NCBI GenBank assembly: GCA_043767025.1
Contig: JAYUHK010000201.1
Coordinates: 1 to 14,458, forward strand
Source: JAYUHK01 sp043767025
Lineage (GTDB): Bacteria; Bacteroidota; Bacteroidia; Chitinophagales; Saprospiraceae
Direction: 5' to 3'
Length of the DNA: 14,458 nucleotides
Below are positions 1-8,148 of this stretch, one piece after another (position 1 is the stretch's first letter; every line of letters starts with the position of its first letter). Under the pieces are notes generated by a model. It did no database searches, was not told the origin of the DNA, and worked only from the letters and a program-made list of their open reading frames with translations. The position numbers and the translations under genes were made by a program.

Positions 1-7
1 ATTACAA

Positions 8-86
8 CCAATCACTGCGTTATTTTTTCGTTACAACGCCCTGCGTTGCGCCTCAAAAATGCCTTGTTATTGTTTGAATTGATTGG
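8..86. repeat. Intergenic palindromic repeat at left edge
   Basis: A perfect 6-bp hairpin, CAACGC/GCGTTG with loop CCT, lies at 34-48. It sits inside a wider inverted pair CCAATCA (8-14) / TGATTGG (80-86). No reading frame of note covers the segment, which lies beyond the 3' end of the lipase gene. There is no T-run directly after the hairpin in either direction, so it is a poor intrinsic terminator. It could instead be a copy of a dispersed palindromic element. Only one copy is visible here, so that reading is inference. Confidence 0.4.
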
Positions 87-119
87 AAAAAATTAAGTAC
101 CTTATTTTTTCCTCATTCC

Positions 120-2378
120 TTATTCGACCACAAACTTTTGGATAGAAATATTTTTTCCGTCCGATAGGCGCAAAGCGTAAGTTCCTTTTGCCAACCCATT
201 GACACTGAATTGGTAGTCGAAACGTTGGTTTTCGCCCGACAGAAATTGTTTGCTCAACAATTTGCCTGCCATATCCAATACTTCAAATGTAATATAGTCC
301 GCTTGTACGCCGCTCAATTTTACGTTCAAATACTGGTTGCCATTCACTGGATTGGGCGAAATTTCGGCTTTAAATTCTTCCTTCGTGCGCAGATAGACGG
401 TGTTGCTGTTTTCGGCACTTCCGTCTTGGTCGTGTGTCGCCAGACGATAATAATTATCTCCTGCGAAAGGGGTTTTATCCGCCAGTTCGTAGCGATGTAT
501 GTCCAAAGCGTTGGTTGCTTTGACAGTACCAATATTTTGAAAATGAATGCCGTCGCGACTTTTTTCTACGCCGTAGTCGGCTACATTTTTTTCTTGCGCT
601 ACCGTCCAGCTCAACTGTGCTTCATTATTTTTCAGAACGCCGTCAAATGTCAGCAACTGCGACGCAAGCGGCACGAGTGGCGTGGTAATGATGCGAAATT
701 TGTAGCAAGTGTGCCACGAAGTCGCCGTCACGTTGGAGTGCGTGATGCGGAAATAGTAAGTCCCTGCCGCCAACGGCACGGCGTTGGTAGTCGGAGTAGT
801 GAGCGAAATCAAACTGCTCGTACCCGCTGCACTGTTGAAAAATAAAGGCGCGTCAGCATTAGAGTAAGCGGTCGGAGTTGCTTGATAAAAATCAGCGCGG
901 ACAGGCAAACTTGGATTGCTGTACAGCTCTAATTTCGCATTTGCTACCGCCGTTGGTATTGTTACTTTGTACCAATCGCCGTCCACTTTGTTGTTGGCGG
1001 TGTTGGTGCGCTCGCTGGCAGTCGGCACGATGTCGGCACGAATCTGGGGAATACCTGCGAACCAAACATTGATGTTGGAGCTAATATCGTGCGCAAAATA
1101 CGGATAATCTCCTTCGTCCAAGCCACGCACTACGAAGTCCAAATCGCCCGGCTCGCTGGTGTGAAAGATGCGAACAGTGCTCGTGAGGCGGTCGCTGAGG
1201 CGATTATTAACGCCATCGGTAGGGCTTGGAATACAAACTCCATTATAAAAGTCATTTGTATATCCGTTTGCGCCGCCCGAAAACAGCCACTGTCGTTGGT
1301 CATCTACTACGCCGTCGCCTGCGCAACCGTAAGCGGGACTTCCAGAAGGATTGCCGCAGAATAAATTGAATTGATTGCCGACATAGTAGGTATATTTTAC
1401 GTCGTTGGGCAAGCCCATTGCAGGATTTTCTTTTGTGCCGTCTTGTGCCAACGGACTTCCAGCTTGGTTGATACCAATGATACCCGTCGTCGTGTTAGAG
1501 CCGTCTGCGTTCACATCTTGATTGTGAAAGCCGGGAACTCCCGTTTCGTTGCCGCCGTAAAGATACACGCCGCGATAATTGCTATTGGACGGATATTCGT
1601 AGCGCAAATCACGCACCGCTTCGGAGCTAATATCTGGGACGCTGTTGCGCTCTGTGGTATTACCATTTGGGTCAATAGCAAAAGTGCCACTGTTACTTCC
1701 GCGATGCGGCGTACCGACGGTAAAAAGTTTGGCTACTTTGTGGTCAGTCGGAGTGACCCACCATTTGTATGCGCCGCCTTCTACTCTCTGCAAATATTCG
1801 CGGCTCTCCAAACCACCCATCGAGTGACCGACGAGGATAACTTTAGTTTTGGTCGGATTGGCAGCTAAAACTTTTTCTATCGCTTTTTTGACCGCATATC
1901 CTTGTTTGTAAATGGCGGATTGGTTGCTGTTGGAGTTGTTGCTTACTGAAGTGCCTGTTCCGATAGAAATACTTGGACTGGCTTGATTTTGATTCCAAAA
2001 ATTATTCCAGTTGAGGGCGTAAACGCAGCCCGACGACAAGGTATTGGTTTCATTTACGAACTGAACGAGAACATCGTCGTCGTTGTTGCCCAAAACACCG
2101 TCTGCGCCAGTGAGTCGAAGCGCAGCATTTCCAGAAGTTCCCATTTGAGCGTTCAATACGCCGTGAAAAACGTCGGTCAAGCCGCCCCAGATGCCTGTAA
2201 AGTTTCCATCGGTATAAAAACTCGAAAAAGACGCGTCGTCGCCGTCCAAACCGTGAAGAAAAATGACAGGATACGGACAGTCACCACATTGAGCGGCTGC
2301 GCCAAAAGGAAGGAATAAAAAGAGCAGGCTTTTGAGAAAAACACTACCCGTTGTCTTGAATTGTAATTTTGTAAACAT
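120..2378 (-). CDS. Secreted lipase-like alpha/beta hydrolase with T9SS type A sorting domain
   Basis: This is a 752-residue exported hydrolase, probably acting on lipid or other esters outside the cell. A basic start and hydrophobic stretch (about residues 10-29, ending AAAQ) form the signal peptide. The oxyanion segment VIFLHGLDG (38-46) and the nucleophile elbow GHSMGG (184-189, Ser186) mark an alpha/beta hydrolase of the lipase/PGAP1-like group. GDGVVDD (355-361) is a plausible acid region, and the catalytic His is probably in the 400-440 segment; both are guesses. Residues about 465-560 resemble a pre-peptidase C-terminal (PPC) beta domain. The last ~80 residues (from ISPNPVNG) are a T9SS type A sorting domain ending in the usual basic/hydrophobic strand. 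The start chosen gives a normal signal peptide. Substrate cannot be read from sequence. Its nearest neighbour, murA, lies 146 bases upstream on the same strand and looks functionally unrelated. Confidence 0.85.
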   Translation of the reverse strand: MFTKLQFKTTGSVFLKSLLFLFLPFGAAAQCGDCPYPVIFLHGLDGDDASFSSFYTDGNFTGIWGGLTDVFHGVLNAQMGTSGNAALRLTGADGVLGNNDDDVLVQFVNETNTLSSGCVYALNWNNFWNQNQASPSISIGTGTSVSNNSNSNQSAIYKQGYAVKKAIEKVLAANPTKTKVILVGHSMGGLESREYLQRVEGGAYKWWVTPTDHKVAKLFTVGTPHRGSNSGTFAIDPNGNTTERNSVPDISSEAVRDLRYEYPSNSNYRGVYLYGGNETGVPGFHNQDVNADGSNTTTGIIGINQAGSPLAQDGTKENPAMGLPNDVKYTYYVGNQFNLFCGNPSGSPAYGCAGDGVVDDQRQWLFSGGANGYTNDFYNGVCIPSPTDGVNNRLSDRLTSTVRIFHTSEPGDLDFVVRGLDEGDYPYFAHDISSNINVWFAGIPQIRADIVPTASERTNTANNKVDGDWYKVTIPTAVANAKLELYSNPSLPVRADFYQATPTAYSNADAPLFFNSAAGTSSLISLTTPTTNAVPLAAGTYYFRITHSNVTATSWHTCYKFRIITTPLVPLASQLLTFDGVLKNNEAQLSWTVAQEKNVADYGVEKSRDGIHFQNIGTVKATNALDIHRYELADKTPFAGDNYYRLATHDQDGSAENSNTVYLRTKEEFKAEISPNPVNGNQYLNVKLSGVQADYITFEVLDMAGKLLSKQFLSGENQRFDYQFSVNGLAKGTYALRLSDGKNISIQKFVVE

Positions 2379-2429
2379 CGCGAATAAGGTTGAATTTTGT
2401 AAAAAATTAGGACTGAACGAAAAACGTCA

Positions 2430-2437
2430 CAAAAATA
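2430..2437 (-). promoter_or_regulatory. Possible -7 element of the lipase-like gene
   Basis: On the minus strand this reads TATTTTTG, a match to the Bacteroidota -7 consensus TAnnTTTG, about 50 bases upstream of the start codon at 2378. No convincing TTTG -33 element is seen at the proper distance in this very A/T-rich stretch, so a chance match is quite possible. Confidence 0.3.
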
Positions 2438-2524
2438 CATAAAAAATTAATATTTTGTATTTTTTAAATCTTTTTTTTATCTTTTTTTTGCCTGTCATAA
2501 AAGAAATATTTTACGCCAAAAAAT

Positions 2525-3838
2525 CTATACTCTTTCGATGTGCGCCCCGAGCGCGCGAAGGCGACCGTCCATGTTCTGATATCCCCTATCAATCTGATGG
2601 ATTTGGTGGATAATGCTGCGTCCTTTGGCTGAAAGCGCGGCGATGAGCAACGCAACGCCCGCTCGAATATCGGGCGAAGTCATCTCCAAGCCACGAAGCT
2701 GCGAGCGTTTGTCCATGCCGATTACAGTGGCGCGGTGCGGGTCGCAAAGAATGATTTGCGCACCCATGTCAATCAGTTTATCTACGAAAAATAGGCGACT
2801 TTCAAACATTTTTTGATGAATCAATACGCTGCCGCGCGCCTGTGTAGCGAGTACCAGAATAATGCTCATCAAGTCGGGCGTGAAGCCGGGCCAAGGCGAA
2901 TCATAGACGGTCAGGATAGAACCGTCGATAAAGGTTTGTATTTCGTAGTGTTCTTGTGCTGGAATATGAATATCGTCGCCGACGAGGTTCATTTTTACGC
3001 CCATTCGCTCGAAGATGTAGAGCGTGTTGCCGAGTTCGTGGATTTGGCAATTTTTGATGGTAATATCGGACTTTGTCATTGCTGCCAAGCCAATAAAAGA
3101 CCCAATTTCTATCATATCTGGCAACATTCGGTGCGTGGTGCCGCCGAGCCGCTCCACCCCTTCGATGGTCAATAAATTCGAGCCGATACCTGTTATTTTT
3201 GCGCCCATACCGTTGAGCATTTTGCAGAGCTGTTGGACGTAAGGTTCGCAGGCAGCGTTGTAGATTTGGGTAGTGCCTTCGGCTAAAACGGCGGCTAACA
3301 AAAGGTTGGCAGTTCCTGTCACAGAAATCTCGTCCATCAACACAAATGCGCCCTTCAAACCGTGCGGAGCTTCGATAAAATACACGTCACGATTGTCGTC
3401 ATATTTTAAATTTCCTCCCAACTTTTCGAGTGCCAAAAAATGAGTGTCGAGGCGGCGGCGACCGATTTTGTCGCCCCCCGGTTTGGGCAGAAAGGCTTTT
3501 CCGAAACGTCCCATCAGCGCGCCTATCAGCATCACCGAGCCGCGCAAACCTTTCGCTCTGGCTTCGTATTCGGGAGAGTTGAGATAGTCGAGGTTCACGT
3601 CGTCGGCTTGAAAAGTGTAAGTGTCTGAGTTGATTTTGTGAATCTTTACGCCCAACTCTCGCAACAATTCGATGAGCCTATTGACATCTATAATGTCCGG
3701 AATATTTGAAATAGTAATGATTTCGGAGCTGAGCAATACGCCACAAAGTATTTGAAGGGCTTCGTTTTTAGCTCCTTGTGGGATTATTTCGCCGTGCAGC
3801 ACTTGTCCGCCAATGACTTCAAAAGAATCTGATTTCAT
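2525..3838 (-). CDS. murA: UDP-N-acetylglucosamine 1-carboxyvinyltransferase (MurA), Asp in place of catalytic Cys
   Basis: This cytoplasmic enzyme moves enolpyruvate from PEP to UDP-GlcNAc, the first committed step of peptidoglycan synthesis. The 437 residues span the whole family. Visible landmarks are QGAKNEALQIL with Lys24 (E. coli Lys22), GLRGS with Arg99 (Arg91), the PGG-x-x-IG loop with Arg128 (Arg120), TPDLMS with the conserved Asp (Asp305), SPDIRAG with the late Arg (Arg397), and C-terminal RGY...LRALGA. The loop Cys (Cys115 in E. coli, alkylated by fosfomycin) is Asp123 here. Asp at this site is active but fosfomycin-insensitive in other bacteria. AroA was considered, but GAKN and the GGDKIGRRR loop fit MurA. 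A start 15 codons upstream (3883) is open, but the -7 element at 3858-3865 lies between it and ATG 3838. The transcript would then begin near 3850, so 3838 was chosen. Confidence 0.96.
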   Translation of the reverse strand: MKSDSFEVIGGQVLHGEIIPQGAKNEALQILCGVLLSSEIITISNIPDIIDVNRLIELLRELGVKIHKINSDTYTFQADDVNLDYLNSPEYEARAKGLRGSVMLIGALMGRFGKAFLPKPGGDKIGRRRLDTHFLALEKLGGNLKYDDNRDVYFIEAPHGLKGAFVLMDEISVTGTANLLLAAVLAEGTTQIYNAACEPYVQQLCKMLNGMGAKITGIGSNLLTIEGVERLGGTTHRMLPDMIEIGSFIGLAAMTKSDITIKNCQIHELGNTLYIFERMGVKMNLVGDDIHIPAQEHYEIQTFIDGSILTVYDSPWPGFTPDLMSIILVLATQARGSVLIHQKMFESRLFFVDKLIDMGAQIILCDPHRATVIGMDKRSQLRGLEMTSPDIRAGVALLIAALSAKGRSIIHQIHQIDRGYQNMDGRLRALGAHIERV

Positions 3839-3857
3839 TTTTTTATAATTTTTTCTG

Positions 3858-3865
3858 CAAATATA
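3858..3865 (-). promoter_or_regulatory. murA promoter, -7 element
   Basis: The minus strand reads TATATTTG, an exact TAnnTTTG match, 19 bases from the chosen murA ATG. This implies a very short 5' leader of roughly a dozen bases. The -33 region is poor: TGTT stands where TTTG is expected. The core extends to TATATTTGCAGA, identical to the core of the divergent promoter at 4048-4059. Confidence 0.6.
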
Positions 3866-3913
3866 GTTAATGAATGCGTACAAGGAACATATCTAAAATA
3901 AAGTAAGTCCATG

Positions 3914-3931
3914 CACTTAAATAGATGACAT
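3914..3931 (+). repeat. Dispersed 18-bp repeat, copy 1
   Basis: CACTTAAATAGATGACAT occurs here, between the divergent murA and anchor-B promoters, and again at the last 18 bases of the window (14441-14458) in the same orientation. The bases to the left are only loosely alike. The right side of copy 2 cannot be seen because the window ends. It could be the end of an insertion sequence or a small non-autonomous element; no transposase is nearby. Confidence 0.55.
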
Positions 3932-4021
3932 TTAATGTTCGACATAATTCGTTGATTTTCAATAGTTTATGATGACTCAAAATTAAAAACTAAAAACTTA
4001 CAACTACTTACTCAAATTTAT

Positions 4022-4055
4022 TTTGTGACCACAATCCAAAATTTAGATATATTTG
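4022..4055 (+). promoter_or_regulatory. Bacteroidota-type promoter of the anchor-B gene
   Basis: TTTG (4022-4025) is followed after 22 bases by TATATTTG (4048-4055), matching TTTG/TAnnTTTG with slightly long spacing. Transcription would begin near 4062, about 35 bases before the ATG at 4097. It also lies downstream of the alternative GTG at 4025, which is therefore unlikely to be the real start. Confidence 0.65.
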
Positions 4056-4096
4056 CAGATAGTTTTACAAAAAAAATACATTTTAAAAATAAAAAT

Positions 4097-5488
4097 ATGA
4101 AAAAAATATTTTTCAATCTATTGATTGTCCTTGTAAGCGTCGCTACGAGCCACGCACAGGACTCCCTGAATATGCACTTATTCAGTCACTTGAAGCCCAG
4201 CACCGACGTTAATTACACTGATATTTGGGGCTACGCAGATGCCAACGGACGAGAATACGCCATCATCGGAGGGCGGCTCAACACTTATTTTGTCAATATC
4301 ACGCAGCCTACTACGCCCGTGATTGTCAATACTTTTCAGCACGACGCGAGCAGTATTTGGCGCGACTACAAGACTTACCGAAAATATGCGTATTCTTCGG
4401 CAGACCAAGGCACAGAAGGGTTGCGAGTGTATAGTTTGAGTAGTTTGCCCGACTCGGCGCATTTGGTGGCGCAAATAAATACCGATTTTGTCCGCGCTCA
4501 CAACATATATATTGACACAGCGACGGCGAGACTTTATGTGTTGGGTGCTTCGAGCAATGTCACGAGCTTCAATATTATGGTGTATAATATTTCTAATCCA
4601 GCTTTACCCGTCTTGGAAACGGTAGCCACACTTCCCGGAGGCTATATTCACGATGCTTTTGTGAGGAATGATACCGTGTATGCTTCGCACGGCAACAACG
4701 GATTTTTTATTTATAAATACAATCGGACGACCAATAAGTCTTTTACCAAATTGGACGCTAAAACAACTTTCTACGGCTACAATCACAGCAGTTGGGTCAG
4801 CAACGACGGTCGTTACGCGGTTTTTGCCACCGAAACACACGGCACGCCGCTTCGAGTGGTGGACGTGAGCAATCTCAACAACGACGACGATTTGGACACA
4901 ATTAGCAGCTTCAAGTCCAATCTGGAGCTTTCAGATGCCAACAGCATCGTCCACAATCCGTTTATCAAAGGTAATTTGGTAATAATGTCGTATTATTTCG
5001 ACGGCGTTCAGATTTTTGATATGTCCAATCCCGCCCATGTGGTGCGAGTGGGTTCTTACGATACTTATCCACAAAATAACGGCAATGGCTACGGCAGTTA
5101 CGACGGCTGTTGGGGCGTTTATCCGTACTTGCCTTCTGGCAACATCATTGCGTCCGACATCTCCAATGGCTTGTTTGTGCTAAAATATTCGCCTGCGTCT
5201 TCGAGTGTTGTAGAAAATAATTTTTCTTACAAAATAACTATTTTTCCGAATCCTTCGGACGGAAAAATAGTGCGTGCTGCACTGCCAACAGAACTTTTGC
5301 AAATAGAAAATCTGACGCTTGAAATTTTTTCTAACACTGGCGTATTGTGTTTTCAGACAAAGAAAAATCTTGAGAACGCCAATCTTGAACTCGAAATCCC
5401 GCAGGCTTTGAGCAATGGATTGTACCACTTGACGGTTCGGAAAGGCGAGCAAATTTTCTGCACGGAGTCGTTTTCGGTGTCGAAATAA
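4097..5488 (+). CDS. Secreted choice-of-anchor B family protein with T9SS type A sorting domain
   Basis: This 463-residue exported protein is of unknown biochemical role. Residues 1-20 (MKKIFFNLLIVLVSVATSHA) are a clean signal peptide. The body (about 30-370) has the repeats typical of the choice-of-anchor B / LVIVD beta-propeller-like family. These include DIWGYADANGREYAIIGG (42-59) followed by a YFVNIT strand, HNIYID (135-140), later a HSSWVSNDGRYAVF segment, and QIFDMSNPAHVVRVG. The last ~80 residues (from ITIFPNPSDGK) form a T9SS sorting domain. The name denotes a conserved body carried on different sorting tails; its ligand is not known. The start follows the signal peptide and the promoter at 4048-4055; an in-frame GTG at 4025 would add 24 residues with no signal-like character. 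Its stop is one base from the stop of the convergent CHU_C gene. Confidence 0.88.
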   Translation: MKKIFFNLLIVLVSVATSHAQDSLNMHLFSHLKPSTDVNYTDIWGYADANGREYAIIGGRLNTYFVNITQPTTPVIVNTFQHDASSIWRDYKTYRKYAYSSADQGTEGLRVYSLSSLPDSAHLVAQINTDFVRAHNIYIDTATARLYVLGASSNVTSFNIMVYNISNPALPVLETVATLPGGYIHDAFVRNDTVYASHGNNGFFIYKYNRTTNKSFTKLDAKTTFYGYNHSSWVSNDGRYAVFATETHGTPLRVVDVSNLNNDDDLDTISSFKSNLELSDANSIVHNPFIKGNLVIMSYYFDGVQIFDMSNPAHVVRVGSYDTYPQNNGNGYGSYDGCWGVYPYLPSGNIIASDISNGLFVLKYSPASSSVVENNFSYKITIFPNPSDGKIVRAALPTELLQIENLTLEIFSNTGVLCFQTKKNLENANLELEIPQALSNGLYHLTVRKGEQIFCTESFSVSK

Positions 5489-5489
5489 A

Positions 5490-6917
5490 TTACTGGCGCA
5501 GCAGCAGCACATCGCCCGATAGTTGTTTGCTGACGGGTTGCTCTTTCAGCGTCCCGCTCACCGTGAGCGACCATGTGTAGATGCCTTCTACGCATTTTCG
5601 CTGCGAATTTCCTGCGCTGCCGTCCCACGTGGCGTTGATGTTTTGAGTGCTGAACATCAAGCCGCCCCAACGGTCGTAAATGACAAATTTGTACTGCCGA
5701 ACATCTGCCAAAACGGTGTTGAAATACGGTTTGAAGTCGTCGTTGTTGCCGTCATTGTTGGGCGAAAAAGTATTGGGGACAAAAATATTCAGCTCGCAGT
5801 CATCGGCTTTTACTTGATAATTGACTTGCCACGACGCACATTCATCGGAAACAACAGCGGAGTAATTTCCTGCTTCGGTGACGGTTCTGTTGGCTTGGGT
5901 GCTGCCGTTTTCCCACACAACTCGCTCTTTGGTGCGTGCCGTCCCCGCCAAAATCGTCAAAGATTTATTCCTACAAATAGTGGTGTCTATGCTCAAATTG
6001 GGGCGCGCGTTGGGCAAAACATAGACGGTAATAGAGTCATTTTGAAGACAGTTCAAAGCACTGTTGTAAGCAACCACGTTGTAGGTTCCCGTTTGGTTGG
6101 TGGTGTAAGAAGGAGCGGAAGAGCCGTCCTGCCAAATAAATTTCAAATCAGAAATATTGGGTTTGTAGGCATTGATGACCAGATTTTGTCCCTCACAAAT
6201 CGCCGTATCTCGAGGAAAATTACTTTTCATTGATACCAGCAGCGCGTCGTCGAGCAAATAGGTAGTAATGGGATAACTTGGACGCATAGCAATAAGCCCA
6301 GTTTTGAGAAGCGGTGTCTTGCTATTGTCTTTAAAATTGCCGAGAAATAAATATTTTTCGTTGCCCGCAGCCGTAAAACAGCCTTTTATCTTCACCCAAC
6401 TCGTGTCAGCTACTAATCCGCTTTCCACACGCGGATTGAGTTCAAGCACGGTATTGATTCCTTGACCAAAATTGTTGTACGCTCTTTTGTCCAAAGCCAT
6501 ATCCACATGGTTGGAATAATAATAACCCGAGCCAAACTCTAAATACAACTTGGCGTACATTTCAAAATAATAAAGTTGTCCTTTTTCTAATGTTTTTTTG
6601 AGTTTGACTTGCAAATAAAACCTATCTGTGGGATATTCGTCTTCTATGTCGTCGCCCGAGCGCGTGTAAATAGAAGCGCAGCCGCTCCGACCGCGCCCCA
6701 CAGTGTCGAGAACAATATTGATTTCGGAATAGCACGTGTCCGTACATTCGTCCAAATCGTTGTAGGGACGGTTCCAGTAGAGCGGCGCAAGATTTCCGAT
6801 CCAATTCGGGCAAGTATTGAATAAATTGAAACCTCCGTTGGGAATTAGATTTTCCTGTGCCGCAGCAGCGTGGTTGAGCAAAAATATACAGAAAAAAATA
6901 CGCAGGATTGTTTTCAT
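5490..6917 (-). CDS. Surface protein with gliding-motility-type CHU_C C-terminal domain
   Basis: This 475-residue exported protein begins with a signal peptide (MKTILRIFFCIFLLNHAAAAQ). The N-terminal half (about 22-215) opens with NLIPNGGF and CPNW, a jelly-roll-like module common in Bacteroidota proteins of this design and perhaps carbohydrate-binding. Two immunoglobulin-like beta modules follow, each opening with a DTxIC motif (DTAICEGQN, DTTICRNKS) and carrying a WxxGS motif. The last ~85 residues (FVPNTFSPNNDGNNDDFKPY ... YDRWGGLMF ... WDGSAG ... GIYTW) are the CHU_C domain, a T9SS type B sorting signal. A structural or adhesive cell-surface role is likely; a direct role in gliding is not implied by the domain name. 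An open frame continues 67 codons upstream, but the signal peptide fixes the start. It lies 34 bases after the glycosidase gene on the same strand, so co-transcription is likely. Confidence 0.85.
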   Translation of the reverse strand: MKTILRIFFCIFLLNHAAAAQENLIPNGGFNLFNTCPNWIGNLAPLYWNRPYNDLDECTDTCYSEINIVLDTVGRGRSGCASIYTRSGDDIEDEYPTDRFYLQVKLKKTLEKGQLYYFEMYAKLYLEFGSGYYYSNHVDMALDKRAYNNFGQGINTVLELNPRVESGLVADTSWVKIKGCFTAAGNEKYLFLGNFKDNSKTPLLKTGLIAMRPSYPITTYLLDDALLVSMKSNFPRDTAICEGQNLVINAYKPNISDLKFIWQDGSSAPSYTTNQTGTYNVVAYNSALNCLQNDSITVYVLPNARPNLSIDTTICRNKSLTILAGTARTKERVVWENGSTQANRTVTEAGNYSAVVSDECASWQVNYQVKADDCELNIFVPNTFSPNNDGNNDDFKPYFNTVLADVRQYKFVIYDRWGGLMFSTQNINATWDGSAGNSQRKCVEGIYTWSLTVSGTLKEQPVSKQLSGDVLLLRQ

Positions 6918-6951
6918 AATACGATGGTTTTTTGATGAGGAAATGATATTT

Positions 6952-7989
6952 TTATTTCCATATTTTTTGGAGTTCGCTTTCGGCGAGTTTGCCTTGCGGC
7001 GTATAATCTCGCTCTGGATAACCTTCGTGACCCTGCATATTGGGAAACCATTTCCAAAGGAAGCCGCCGAGCCAATATTTTTCGTTCCCAAAAGTACGCC
7101 ACAAAGCCAGCAAAGCATTGGATTGCGCGCGCTGATTGACGGGCAACGTAGTGGCTACTTGCTCGACTTCCCATATTTTTCCCGCGCAACCGTCTATGCT
7201 CATGTAGCCATATTCGGTGAACAAAATCGGGCGATTTATTTTCTCCGAAAATGCTTTTATCCGCTCTTTGTGGGGCTGCCAAGCGGTTTCTAAATCTTTC
7301 ACAGATGGCGTTTGGTCGGCTATGAGCGGAAAATATGCGCTGATGCCGACCATGTCGAGCGCGTCCCAAAACGGAATTTGCGCGTACTCGTCCCAGTTGG
7401 CGGAGTAAGTGAGTTTTCCTTTGTATTGACTGCGAATTTTTTGAATCAACTGTCGCCAAAATTTCTCTCGCTTTTGGGCGGATATTTTAAATTCTGTCCC
7501 GACACAAATCGCTTCCACGCCCATCGAATCCGCCATAACTGCAAATGGCAGCAAATAATTTTCATAACTTTTTTCCCACGCCTCCCAGTCGGCATCGGTC
7601 GCAAAGTCCAGCCCGCCCGTCCAGCTTCCCGGCACATACACTTGTGGTTTGAGCATCACTTTCAAGCCTTCGGCGTGAGCGAGGCGGATAGTCGTGCGCA
7701 CGCCTTCGGGTCGCTCGCCCCACCACTGCCAGCCGCCAGTATTGTAGGTAACGGCTGGTTTGTCGGGCGTTGTGAAGGCATACGGGACTGCGGCTATCCA
7801 ACCTGCGCCAATATTTTTGACGGGCAACATCGGCGACTCCGAAAAAGGACTCGGAACAGCCACAAAGTTCAAGCCCTTCCATTTTTCGTACTTCGGCACC
7901 GTGTCGGCGGTCAATGCGGTGTCGGTTTTTGCTTTACAAGAAAGCAAAAAACAGAGATAAAATAAAAATTTGGTAAAAATATTCTTCAC
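6952..7989 (-). CDS. GH113-like glycoside hydrolase, lipoprotein
   Basis: This 345-residue protein is predicted to be an outer-membrane or periplasmic lipoprotein. A hydrophobic start ends in a lipobox LLSC (Cys18) followed by Lys and Ala. The remainder reads as one TIM barrel with GLNFVAVPSP near residue 39, KPQVYVPGSW (114-123), VGTEF (163-167) and LFTEYGYMS (256-264). Glu166 fits the acid/base and Glu259 the nucleophile of clan GH-A enzymes. The pattern matches family GH113, whose founding member is a beta-mannanase. Many Bacteroidota relatives are uncharacterised, so substrate is open. The start codon is GTG (7987-7989); no ATG upstream restores a better signal. The CHU_C surface protein follows 34 bases downstream, suggesting a small secreted unit for binding and cutting a polysaccharide. 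No SusC/SusD genes are in view. Confidence 0.8.
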   Translation of the reverse strand: MKNIFTKFLFYLCFLLSCKAKTDTALTADTVPKYEKWKGLNFVAVPSPFSESPMLPVKNIGAGWIAAVPYAFTTPDKPAVTYNTGGWQWWGERPEGVRTTIRLAHAEGLKVMLKPQVYVPGSWTGGLDFATDADWEAWEKSYENYLLPFAVMADSMGVEAICVGTEFKISAQKREKFWRQLIQKIRSQYKGKLTYSANWDEYAQIPFWDALDMVGISAYFPLIADQTPSVKDLETAWQPHKERIKAFSEKINRPILFTEYGYMSIDGCAGKIWEVEQVATTLPVNQRAQSNALLALWRTFGNEKYWLGGFLWKWFPNMQGHEGYPERDYTPQGKLAESELQKIWK

Positions 7990-8148
7990 AATTTACGAAT
8001 TTAGCAATTTTAGAGCTAAAAAATGATTGTATTTTTAGCAATAAAATTACTTTTTACACATCATATTTTACGAATTTCATAATTATTCACAGCAAATAAT
8101 AAAAATAGTGTAAATATTTATCAAAATAAATAAAAAATTGATAAAAAA

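Noticed and set aside
210..845. 211-codon plus-strand open frame inside the lipase gene
   Set aside because: It lies wholly opposite the signal-peptide-to-sorting-domain lipase frame. Its translation has no domain or coherent composition. Several similar plus-strand frames at 1089-2318 are rejected for the same reason.
3839..3883. Longer murA start, 15 codons upstream
   Set aside because: The TATATTTG promoter core lies within this stretch, so the transcript probably begins inside it. The extra residues have no counterpart in MurA.
4025..4096. GTG start for the anchor-B protein at 4025
   Set aside because: It lies upstream of the -7 element at 4048-4055 and would place 24 polar residues before a perfect signal peptide.
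5523..6233. 236-codon plus-strand open frame
   Set aside because: It is antisense to the well-supported CHU_C protein, including its sorting domain, and its sequence shows no protein-like features.
6914..7459. 181-codon minus-strand open frame overlapping the glycosidase
   Set aside because: It overlaps the GH113-like gene in another frame. Its Arg- and Ala-rich translation is typical of a shadow frame.
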